From DAIOFH01 sp036745875 (GTDB lineage: Bacteria; Planctomycetota; SZUA-567): DNA of 5,006 nucleotides. The translations under genes and the position numbers were made by a program. Of the stretch, positions 1-5,006 are shown one piece after another. The number at the start of each line of letters is the position of its first letter. Positions within the stretch are counted from its first letter, which is position 1. The stretch spans positions 1 through 5,006 of the forward strand of contig DAIOFH010000188.1 in NCBI GenBank assembly GCA_036745875.1, in the 5' to 3' direction. Under the pieces are notes generated by a model. That model was given only the letters and a program-made list of their open reading frames with translations. It ran no database searches and was not told where the DNA came from.

Positions 1-11
1 AAGGAGTCGGC

Positions 12-237
12 ATGAATACTGGCAGAAGCATATTCGCGCAGTTGGTCGAGCACCTTCCAAAACGGCGATTTCAGACATTGGTCGCGCGTTACAAAGGCGA
101 TTACAAGAGCCAAATATTCGAAGAATTCACGAAGATCCTTATTGCGAAAGCCGGGCATCTCTATGCCGACGATGTTTCCTCCCATAACTCGACGTTACTC
201 CACTGTCTACGCCTTCGACTCCACCACCATATCCTGA
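12..237 (+). pseudogene. IS4-type transposase remnant, internally deleted and frameshifted
   Basis: The start is authentic-looking: AAGGAG at 1-6, then ATG at 12. Residues 1-33 (MNTGRSIFAQLVEHLP..., then RYKGDYK) match, from memory, the N-terminal domain of IS4-family DDE transposases (usually about 380-450 residues). After codon 33, near base 110, the reading jumps to a segment (QIFEEFTKILIAKAGHLYADD, split here as IFEEFTK and LIAKAGHLYADD) that in full proteins lies some 60 residues further on, so an internal deletion is inferred. Beyond about 175 the family signal moves to the +1 frame, where VYAFDSTTIS (205-234) carries the DSTT motif with the first catalytic Asp at 217-219, followed at once by TGA at 235-237. 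The second Asp and the Glu are absent, so the product cannot transpose. The original frame stays open to 275, but its last 30 or so residues look like frameshifted noise. Family assignment is confident; the deletion size is an estimate. Confidence 0.82.
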
Positions 238-305
238 GGTGCGCCCTGCGTCAAGACCAGAAAATGATGATTTGAAGAAAAGCAATCCGACCCACCTCTC
301 CGCTT

Positions 306-362
306 TGGCGTGTCCGACAAGTTCTGTAGGGCGTAGCCCGGAAGACGTTGACGGACGCGCCA
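306..362. repeat. 57-bp imperfect palindrome, REP-like
   Basis: Outer arms 306-316 (TGGCGTGTCCG) and 352-362 (CGGACGCGCCA) pair at 10 of 11 positions, with the exception a G:T. Inside, CAA 318-320 pairs with TTG 348-350, TTC 323-325 with GAA 343-345, and GGGC 329-332 with GCCC 336-339 around a GTA loop. All these pairs share one centre at 334, which argues for one folded unit rather than chance repeats. It lies between the IS4 relic and the stop of the IS3 relic, outside any credible gene. Repetitive extragenic palindromes have this form, but only one copy is visible here, so the repeat status is inferred. Confidence 0.6.
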
Positions 363-389
363 CGACGGCGAGTGCCTTTGGCCATCCGG

Positions 390-823
390 TCACCCCGTTG
401 GCGCCAGAACGCGGTCGTAGTACATCTCGTCGGAAGTCTGGCCGGCGAGGCTCAGGGGAGGTCGCTCGCCATAGCACCATGCGAAGAATCGGGTTAATTC
501 CTGCCTCGCCTCGCTCATGCTCCCGTACTCTTTCAAGAACATTTCTTCGTACTTTACCGTCCGCCATAGCCGTTCGGTCAGGATATTGTCGAACGCCCGA
601 CCCTTGCCATCCATGCTGTTCGAGATTCCCTTCGCGAGAAGCCGGCCTGTGAACTCCGCAGAAGTATGCTGCGAACCTTGGTCGGAGTTGAATATCTCAG
701 GGGTTCACGTCAAAGAGCCCTGTCCAACGCCGACACGCAGAAATCGGCGTCAAGTGTATTGGACAACTCACAGGAAATTACCCGACGGCTGTACCAGTCC
801 CAAACCGCCGTTAAATAGCAGAA
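390..823 (-). pseudogene. IS3-family transposase OrfB, catalytic C-terminal part, frameshifted
   Basis: Read on the minus strand from 823 downward, the segment starts FCYLTAVWDWYSRR and runs through SNTLDADFC, the rve-type integrase core of IS3-family OrfB. That frame ends in TGA at 710-712. The family signal resumes in another frame at 704 (TPEIFNSDQGSQ) and stays open to a stop at 390-392, including SMDGKGRAFDN, ERLWRTVKYEE and YGERPPLSL, which is the normal C-terminus. A few codons (roughly RYG in relatives) are lost at the frameshift. The second catalytic Asp (codon 681-683) and the Glu (codon 573-575) are both present with exactly 35 residues between them, the D-35-E spacing of this family. 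The first catalytic Asp and the N-terminus are missing, because homology stops at about 823, where an opposite-strand IS3 piece begins. Non-functional; family call very secure. Confidence 0.9.
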
Positions 824-1018
824 CAGCTTCTGGAGTCGAGATCGGAAATCTTCGGCTCTGCCAGAGAACGCCGGGCAAAGGACGATGATGCGGAAAAGGA
901 CCGTTTGCTGAAGAAAGTCGGCCAGTCGCAGATAGAAGTCGATTGCTCAAAAAAACTGTTCTTGGAGTAGACGAGCGCCAGGCGCTCCTCGAGCCGAACC
1001 ATGCCGATTTCGACAACA
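822..1018 (+). pseudogene. IS3-family OrfA end and OrfB start with A7 frameshift site
   Basis: On the plus strand the frame of 824-970 reads QLLES, SEIFG, RERRAKDDDAEKDRLLKK and VGQSQIEVD before TAG at 968-970. This is the C-terminal coiled-coil half of an IS3-family OrfA, whose relatives end in IGQLQVEVDWLKKK; here the W and L positions have become C and S. A run of seven A's lies at 949-955. In the -1 frame entered at that run the sequence continues KKTVLGVDERQALLEPNHADFD, the usual beginning of OrfB, so the programmed -1 slip site of the family is still recognisable. The helix-turn-helix half of OrfA is missing: a stop (TAA 811-813) precedes the segment. OrfB homology ends about 1018, directly against the fucI terminator stem. 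It is head to head with the minus-strand IS3 piece and may come from the same element after inversion. Confidence 0.82.
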
Positions 1019-1046
1019 ACGCCCTTCCCGTAACCGGGAAGGGCGT
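1019..1046 (-). terminator. fucI transcription terminator hairpin
   Basis: A perfect 12-bp inverted repeat (1019-1030 with 1035-1046) encloses a 4-nt loop. It is GC-rich and lies 39 bases downstream of the fucI stop. On the minus strand it is followed by TGTTGTCG, a modest T-rich tail; the plus-strand side has no T run. The direction is therefore assigned to fucI. The tail is weak for a classical intrinsic terminator, but the stem is very stable. Confidence 0.8.
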
Positions 1047-1085
1047 ATCATGAAACATCATGTGTTTGCATGGGTTAGGGAAACG

Positions 1086-2846
1086 CTAGCGGTACAGCGG
1101 GCCATAGGCTCTGCAGGCATCTCTGTCCGCGGCTTCCATGTCCTTGGTGCCGAAACCGGACCATGAGTGCGGGCGGAACACGCGGGAACGTTCGACATTA
1201 TGCATCGTGACCGGAATGCGAAGCATCGATGCCAGAGTAATCAAGTCCGCGCCGACGTGGCCATAGACAAATGCGCCGTGATTGGAACCCCAATTCGCCA
1301 TGACCGAATATACGTCGCTGAAGACGTCCGTTCCGGTCAGGGTGGGGGAGAACCAGGTGGTGGGCCAAGTCGGGTCGGTGCGTTTGGTCAGTATGTCGTG
1401 GACGTTTTCGGGCAAGGTGACGGTGTAGCCTTCGGCTATTTGCAGATTCGGGCCGAGTCCCTTGACGATATTGACGCGTACGAGTGTGACCGGCATTTCC
1501 GCCGTTGTGTCGAACTGGGAGGAAAAGCCGCCGCCTTTGAAATAGCCGGCGCTCGCCGGGCACCATTTGGTCGCGCCGAGGCAGGCTTCAATGTCCTTGT
1601 CCGTCATGTCCCACCACGGCTTCATGACATTTTTGCCGGTGGCGTCGACCGAGCGGGCCGAGCCGTCGAGGGCGGCGGCGCCGGAATTGATCAGGTGGAT
1701 AAAGCCGTTTTGCGCTTTGCCTTCGGCCTGCCATCCAGTCACGCGTTTGACTGCGTCCGGACTCCAGTAGGTGCGGACATCGGCGAAAATGCTGGAGCCG
1801 CCCGTGACCATGTGGCCGAGCACCATGGCGGTGGCGTTCAAGGTATCGTTTTCGGTGGCGAGAATGATCGGTTCGCGTTTGCCGTTCCAGTCGAACGTCG
1901 AGTTCAGGATCGCTTCGGCGAAGTCCCCGACCGGTTGCCAGTCCGACCACATCCGTTGTCCCTGGAAGCCGCCGGCGACGGCGTTGCGGCCAAGGCTTTC
2001 CTCGTAATAGCCGAGTTCCTTGAGTCGCGGGTTTCCAAGCATGATGTCGCGGATGATGATGGTCATCTTGACGACGAAATCCCATTCCTTTTCTTTTTGT
2101 TCGGCCGTGTGCTGGATTTCCTTTTTATTGTTGTCCATGCCTTCCTTGCAGTTGGCTTTGGTCCAGGCGAGGGCTTTTTTGTATTCTTCCGGATCGTAAA
2201 TGTCCGCGTCGACGCGGCGCAGCACTTCGGTCATGTCGACGAATTCGGGGCGGACGCCGAGGTATTCGTGGAAGAAGGCGTCATCGCAATACGATCCCAT
2301 AATACCCATCGAGACGGAGCCGATGTTGACGTAACTTTTGCCGCGCATAATGCCGACGGCGACGGCGGAGCGGGCGAAGCGGAGCAATTTTTCCTGTACG
2401 TCGGCGGGGATGGAGGCATCGCCCTTGTCCTGGACGTCGTGGCCGTAGATGCTGAAGGCGGGCACGCCTTTTTGCGCATGGGCGGCCATGACGGCGGCGA
2501 GGTAGACGGCGCCGGGGTTTTCGGTGCCGTTGAAGCCCCAGACCGCTTTGACCGTGGTCGGGTCGAGATCCATTGTTTCGCTGCCGTAGCACCAGCAGGA
2601 GGTGACGCTGAGGGTGCCGACGACATTTTCCTTGGCGAATTTGGCGGCGCAGTCGCGTGATTGGGCGCTTCCGCTGATGGTTGTGTCGGAAATGACGCAT
2701 TCCACCTGATCGCCGTTGGGGTAGCGCAGGTTTTCCGAAATGAATTTCGCTGCGCTTATCGCCATGTTCATGGTGATTGTTTCCAGATTCGCCCGTTCCG
2801 CCCCGCGTCCGTCGATGATGGGACGAATGCCGATTTTGGGATTCAT
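1086..2846 (-). CDS. fucI: L-fucose isomerase
   Basis: Cytosolic, Mn2+-dependent aldose-ketose isomerase that converts L-fucose to L-fuculose, the first step of fucose use; family members also accept D-arabinose. The 586-residue product aligns over its whole length with Escherichia coli FucI (591 residues, from memory), beginning PKIGIRP-IDGR. Shared blocks include CWCYGSET, WGFNGTE-PGAVYLAA, FSIYGHDVQD, GFQGQR, ILNS-FDWNG, ATEND, FADVRTYWSP, HLINSGAAALDGS, RVNIVKGLGP and YSVMANWG-NHG. The three metal ligands known for the E. coli enzyme (E337, D361, H528) are present as E332, D356 and H523. ATG at 2844-2846 is chosen because GGAGAA (minus strand, 2851-2856) lies 4 nt upstream; an in-frame ATG at 2858 would overlap that site and add MEKR. 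No frameshift or lost residue is seen. It stands alone: no kinase, aldolase or permease gene adjoins, and a terminator follows. Confidence 0.98.
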   Translation of the reverse strand: MNPKIGIRPIIDGRGAERANLETITMNMAISAAKFISENLRYPNGDQVECVISDTTISGSAQSRDCAAKFAKENVVGTLSVTSCWCYGSETMDLDPTTVKAVWGFNGTENPGAVYLAAVMAAHAQKGVPAFSIYGHDVQDKGDASIPADVQEKLLRFARSAVAVGIMRGKSYVNIGSVSMGIMGSYCDDAFFHEYLGVRPEFVDMTEVLRRVDADIYDPEEYKKALAWTKANCKEGMDNNKKEIQHTAEQKEKEWDFVVKMTIIIRDIMLGNPRLKELGYYEESLGRNAVAGGFQGQRMWSDWQPVGDFAEAILNSTFDWNGKREPIILATENDTLNATAMVLGHMVTGGSSIFADVRTYWSPDAVKRVTGWQAEGKAQNGFIHLINSGAAALDGSARSVDATGKNVMKPWWDMTDKDIEACLGATKWCPASAGYFKGGGFSSQFDTTAEMPVTLVRVNIVKGLGPNLQIAEGYTVTLPENVHDILTKRTDPTWPTTWFSPTLTGTDVFSDVYSVMANWGSNHGAFVYGHVGADLITLASMLRIPVTMHNVERSRVFRPHSWSGFGTKDMEAADRDACRAYGPLYR

Positions 2847-2912
2847 ACGTTTCTCCATTTGTCAGGAATCCGTTATCCACACTGCCGTTGTTGCCGATTG
2901 GGAAAAAACCCA

Positions 2913-2943
2913 TTGACAATAATAGCCGGAACCGGCATCTATT
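2913..2943 (+). promoter_or_regulatory. candidate promoter of the ProC-like gene
   Basis: A perfect TTGACA -35 lies at 2913-2918. The -10 is poorer: TCTATT at 2938-2943 (4 of 6) with a 19-bp spacer is the best fit. The -35 is directly adjacent to the -10 of the opposing fucI promoter (2919-2924), so the two sites interdigitate. A start near 2950 would give a leader of about 33 nt. The -35 is convincing, the -10 uncertain. Confidence 0.4.
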
Positions 2944-2946
2944 CAA
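2919..2946 (-). promoter_or_regulatory. candidate sigma70 promoter of fucI
   Basis: On the minus strand, TTGAAT (2941-2946) is followed after 16 bp by TATTAT (2919-2924), matching 4 of 6 and 5 of 6 consensus positions. Transcription would start near 2912, leaving a leader of about 65 nt before the fucI ATG. That leader includes a TGGG/CCCA stem with an A6/T6 loop (2899-2912). No mapped start supports this; it is a pattern call. Confidence 0.5.
2925..2936. promoter_or_regulatory. palindrome in the shared promoter spacer, possible operator
   Basis: GCCGG (2925-2929) and CCGGC (2932-2936) form a perfect 5-bp inverted repeat around AA. It occupies the spacer of both candidate promoters, so a protein bound here could block or adjust both. 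The short arms leave chance possible, and no regulator gene for it adjoins the divergent pair. Confidence 0.35.
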
Positions 2947-2962
2947 TTGTTAAATCATGAAT
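2941..2962. promoter_or_regulatory. AT-rich inverted repeat upstream of the ProC-like gene
   Basis: ATTCA (2941-2945) and TGAAT (2958-2962) form an inverted repeat separated by 12 bp of AT-rich sequence. It overlaps the fucI -35 and the presumed start point of the ProC-like gene, so it could be a repressor site. It loosely resembles the interrupted dyads bound by LysR-type proteins, but the LysR gene in this window is over 1 kb away. Confidence 0.25.
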
Positions 2963-2982
2963 GACATTTGGAGGGAGAACAC

Positions 2983-3744
2983 ATGCGTATAGGCGTTGTC
3001 GGCGTGGGCGTGATTGCCAGTGCGGTTGTCAGGGGTCTGGAGCGGAAATACGGGGATAAGGCGGATTTTTTTCTTTCACCCCGCAATGCGGAGAAGAGTA
3101 TGGCGTTGCAAGGCGCCTACGGCAATGTTCGGGTCATGGAAACGAATCAGGCGGTTGTTGACGCGAGCGATATTGTCATAGTGTCGGTTTTGCCGAAGGT
3201 TGCGAAGGAGGTGGTTTCCTCGCTTCGCTTTTCGTCCAGGCATCATATTGTCAGTTTTGTTTCCGAGCCGCGTCTTGCTTCGCTTGCGGAGTGGGTGGGG
3301 GAGTGCGCCACGATTTCCCGTGTTATTCCGTTGGAGTTTATTGAGCATCATGCGGGGCCGGTGTTATTATATCCGGATACGCCGGTGGTGCATGATCTTC
3401 TTGTTGGTCTCGGGGAGGTTGTTGTGCCTGAGAGCGAGGACGACTTTTTGGCGATGCAGGCGTTGTCGTCGGTTATGGGCGGTTTTTTCTATTTGGCGGA
3501 TTCCATTGTTGCGTGGACGGGTACGAAGGGCATAAAAGAGGATGTTGCCGCGCCGTATTTGTTTGCCATGTTCAAGGCGTTGGCCGGGCAGGGGTTGGAG
3601 ACGTCGCCGGAGGATGTGGCCAGTTTGTGGAAGGCGATGACGCCGGGCGGGTTGAATGAGGATGTGATACGAAGCATTAAGAATGCGGGCGGGTTTGCGC
3701 TTTGGACATCCGCGCTTGACAAGGTGTTGGAGCGGCTTCGTTAG
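2983..3744 (+). CDS. ProC-like NAD(P)-binding oxidoreductase
   Basis: A 253-residue cytosolic protein of the pyrroline-5-carboxylate reductase fold. Residues 1-14 form the Rossmann strand and loop (RIGVVGVGVIASA, with the G7-x-G9 turn), and further strands such as DIVIVSVLP follow. About 150-253 form the helical ProC-type dimerisation domain with GGFFYL, APYLFAMFKALAGQGLE and PGG at 221-223. In true ProC the last motif is SPGGTT, whose Thr side chains contact substrate; here it is TPGGLNE. From memory this TPGGLNE signature marks a ProC-like side branch often annotated as pyrroline-5-carboxylate reductase without proof. Proline synthesis is therefore not claimed, and the substrate is unknown. 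ATG 2983 is chosen for GGAGG at 2970-2974, 8 nt upstream; an in-frame TTG at 2968 would overlap that site. It is divergent from fucI and convergent with the LysR gene. No terminator is evident just after its stop. Confidence 0.85.
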   Translation: MRIGVVGVGVIASAVVRGLERKYGDKADFFLSPRNAEKSMALQGAYGNVRVMETNQAVVDASDIVIVSVLPKVAKEVVSSLRFSSRHHIVSFVSEPRLASLAEWVGECATISRVIPLEFIEHHAGPVLLYPDTPVVHDLLVGLGEVVVPESEDDFLAMQALSSVMGGFFYLADSIVAWTGTKGIKEDVAAPYLFAMFKALAGQGLETSPEDVASLWKAMTPGGLNEDVIRSIKNAGGFALWTSALDKVLERLR

Positions 3745-3879
3745 AAAAAGCATCACTACTGAATCAGGCTGTAAAAAATCTTCGCGTTCCAATCGAAGTT
3801 GCAAGGAGACCGTGGGTTTTCGTTATTTGCCGTGACGGCATTCCATACTTTTATAACGGCGCTAAGAGCCTGATTGGAA
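3745..3879 (+). other. non-coding stretch before the intron relic, dyads only
   Basis: No credible gene is seen between the ProC-like stop and intron domain V. The stretch holds TGCCGT-G-ACGGCA (3828-3840), a perfect 6-bp dyad about one base. Two long-range pairings compete for the sequence just before domain V: AATCAGGCT 3762-3770 with AGCCTGATT 3867-3875, and TTCCAATC 3787-3794 with GATTGGAA 3872-3879. Part is probably remaining intron domain IV, but where intron sequence begins cannot be read from this copy. Domains I-III are not recognisable here. Confidence 0.5.
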
Positions 3880-3951
3880 ACCGCCGTATGCCATAAAAGG
3901 CACGTACGGTGGTGTGAGAGGCGGGAACCGCGAGGAACCCGCCTACTCGAT
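3880..3951 (+). ncRNA. 5'-truncated group II intron (class IIC-like), domains V and VI
   Basis: Domain V is 3880-3913, exactly 34 nt: a 9-bp lower stem (ACCGCCGTA with TACGGTGGT, one G:U), the two-base bulge CG on the 3' side, and an upper TGCC/GGCA stem. The catalytic triad position reads CGC, as in class IIC introns, rather than the usual AGC. The tip is worn: a GNRA loop is expected, but here UAAA is closed by an A:A mismatch. After the GT linker, domain VI (3916-3948) pairs GAG with CTC and AGGCGGG with CCCGCCT, leaving one bulged A at 3945, the branch point, 6 nt before the presumed 3' end GAT at 3949-3951. The CCTACTCGAT ending is typical of bacterial introns. No reverse transcriptase and no domains I-III are found, so it cannot splice or move. 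Loss of the 5' side fits incomplete reverse transcription during insertion, or a later deletion. Confidence 0.88.
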
Positions 3952-4093
3952 TTGAATCTGTGAAACGACATGGCGGTATTTTTCACGCAACAGGGCAAAT
4001 TTATTGGCCATGGAACTATGATCGATACGCTGTTAATGTTGGCAGTCAGGACAAAACCGATCCGGCAGGCGCATCAAGGATAATCCGCTGCAT
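3952..4093. other. gene-less spacer downstream of the intron relic
   Basis: This should be 3' exon, that is, old target DNA. A plus-strand frame without an in-frame start is open from the intron end to TAG at 4095-4097 (about 49 codons, including HATGQIYWPWNYDRYAV); I recognise no family in it, and it could be the tail of a lost gene or chance. GTGAAA 3960-3965 and TTTCAC 3981-3986 form a weak 6-bp stem with a 15-nt loop. No clear terminator for the LysR gene is visible. Confidence 0.4.
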
Positions 4094-5005
4094 TTAGAAT
4101 GGAGAGTTTTGCGAAAAGTACTGACGGGAAAGCTCGATAAAATATTTTTCAGCTTCGGTGAACCGCGTTCCTTTGCGATAGGCAATGCTGTGATTCCATA
4201 ATTCGCGCGGTCGAAGCGAGAATGCGGTTACCGGATCATCCGGCTTGACTTGGTGCTCCATGAGAATTGACGCCCCCAAGCCATTGAGTACCATGCTGTA
4301 TGCAAGCGAACTCAAGCTCGATTCCATCAACACCTTCGGCGTAAAATGGATGCGCTCAAAATGTGCGTCGCAAATCGTTCGTATGTTCGTCTCGCCGTTC
4401 ATTAATATGAAATTGTCTTGGGCCAGCAATCGCAAGTCCAGCGTGGCGCGTTTCTTTCCTTTGGGCGCCGCGAGATGAGAAAGTCGGTGACCGGGCGGCA
4501 GCACTATGACGACCTCGCATTGTTCAAAAGGAATATGCTCGAGCGAAGTGCGGGCCGAACTGCAACCAACGACCGCCATGTCCACCCTGCCGCGTTCAAC
4601 CGCCGCTTCCAGTTCCCTGACATTGCCCTCAACCAGATCCAGCCTGTAATTGGGATAGCGCTGGTAAAAGAGCGGGTACACCATTTTTAACATGGCATGG
4701 CCAACGCCACGGGTTATCCCCAAGCCAAGGATGCCGCTTCCCTGATCCTTATAGTCGGAAAGTTGTTTGTACATTTGTTTGCGGATTTCCAGCATTTGGC
4801 GGGCTGTTTCAATATAGGTCGTTCCGCTATAGGTTGGGATAAGCCGTTTTTGCACTCGTTTAAACACGGGCTGGCCCAAGTTCCGTTCCAACCCGATAAG
4901 GAAATGGTTCAATGCGGGTCGGGAAACATACAGCTTTTCCGCCGCTCTGGTGATATTCGCCTCATCCGCAATCGCAACTATGTATTCAAGTTGGCGAAGA
5001 TTCAT
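4094..5005 (-). CDS. LysR-type transcriptional regulator
   Basis: A DNA-binding regulator of 303 residues, the usual length for the family. Residues 1-60 hold the winged helix-turn-helix: MNLRQLEYIVAIADEANITR, then AAEKLYVSRPALNHFL and ERNLGQPVFKR. A linker helix follows to about 90, then the two-lobed inducer-binding domain from about 92 (GSGILGLGITRGVG, YPNYRLDLVEGN, ELEAAVERGRVDMAVVG, FILMNGETNIRTICDAHF, YSMVLNGLGASILMEHQV). ATG at 5003-5005 is the natural family start; the ribosome binding site lies outside the window, so upstream extension cannot be checked directly. The stop TAA is at 4094-4096. LysR genes usually control a divergent neighbour, which here would lie beyond 5006. The gene converges on the ProC-like gene, so a role in its control is possible but not indicated. 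The effector cannot be predicted. Confidence 0.95.
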   Translation of the reverse strand: MNLRQLEYIVAIADEANITRAAEKLYVSRPALNHFLIGLERNLGQPVFKRVQKRLIPTYSGTTYIETARQMLEIRKQMYKQLSDYKDQGSGILGLGITRGVGHAMLKMVYPLFYQRYPNYRLDLVEGNVRELEAAVERGRVDMAVVGCSSARTSLEHIPFEQCEVVIVLPPGHRLSHLAAPKGKKRATLDLRLLAQDNFILMNGETNIRTICDAHFERIHFTPKVLMESSLSSLAYSMVLNGLGASILMEHQVKPDDPVTAFSLRPRELWNHSIAYRKGTRFTEAEKYFIELSRQYFSQNSPF

Positions 5006-5006
5006 A

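Noticed and set aside
139..652. Overlapping 137- and 142-codon open frames on both strands in the IS region
   Set aside because: They cross the palindrome and run out of frame with the recognisable IS3 transposase; no domain is visible.
1167..2660. 497-codon open frame on the plus strand opposite fucI
   Set aside because: It is fully antisense to a well-conserved fucI. Its translation is repetitive in G, D, F and V, and resembles no family. It is a codon-bias shadow.
2968..2985. TTG at 2968 as start of the ProC-like protein
   Set aside because: It would lie over the GGAGG ribosome binding site that serves ATG 2983 and adds residues before a standard Rossmann start.
3200..3804. Open frames in other phases within and opposite the ProC-like gene
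   Set aside because: They are rich in Arg and Cys with no family likeness, and overlap a gene with clear domains and a ribosome binding site.
3745..3951. A complete, splicing-competent or ORF-less intron
   Set aside because: Only about 135 bases separate domain V from the upstream gene, and domains I-III cannot be found; the domain V tip is degenerate.
3756..3998. 80-codon minus-strand open frame over the intron relic
   Set aside because: It is antisense to domains V and VI, whose RNA structure explains the sequence; small false genes are common there.
3952..4097. Open plus-strand frame of about 49 codons after the intron end
   Set aside because: It has no start codon, no ribosome binding site and no recognisable family, and overlaps the LysR stop; kept only as a note in the spacer entry.
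1..5006. CRISPR array, tRNA or rRNA genes, riboswitch
   Set aside because: No regularly spaced direct repeats, no cloverleaf with TTCRA arm and no known riboswitch core were seen on reading both strands.

Overview
The window looks like accessory chromosomal DNA of a moderately GC-rich, probably anaerobic, carbohydrate-using bacterium. Nothing in the sequence fixes the phylum. It holds three intact genes (L-fucose isomerase, a ProC-like dinucleotide-binding protein, a LysR-type regulator) among the remains of at least three mobile elements.

Left part (1-1018) is an insertion-sequence graveyard. An IS4-type transposase start with a good ribosome binding site (12-237) has lost an internal segment and is shifted in frame, ending at the first catalytic-Asp motif. 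Next comes a near-perfectly centred imperfect palindrome (306-362) resembling a repetitive extragenic element. Two IS3-family transposase fragments follow in opposite orientation, meeting head to head near 823. The minus-strand piece (390-823) carries the catalytic core. The plus-strand piece (822-1018) carries the end of OrfA, an A7 slip site and the start of OrfB.

Middle part (1019-3744): fucI lies on the minus strand with a strong terminator hairpin (1019-1046), so it is probably transcribed alone. It is divergent from a plus-strand gene for a ProC-like protein. The 136-bp gap between them holds two candidate sigma70 promoters that interdigitate, plus two inverted repeats that could be operators. 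No other fucose genes (kinase, aldolase, permease, fuc regulator) are in the window.

Right part (3745-5005): between the convergent ProC-like and LysR genes are about 350 bp without a gene. They contain a convincing group II intron 3' end: a 34-nt domain V with a CGC triad (class IIC type) and a domain VI with a bulged branch-point A. No reverse transcriptase and no domains I-III are present, so this is a 5'-truncated relic. The LysR gene is complete and starts one base from the window edge; its likely target lies outside the window. I see no new defence or biosynthetic system here. The most unusual items are the intron relic, the head-to-head IS3 junction and the shared fucI/ProC-like control region.
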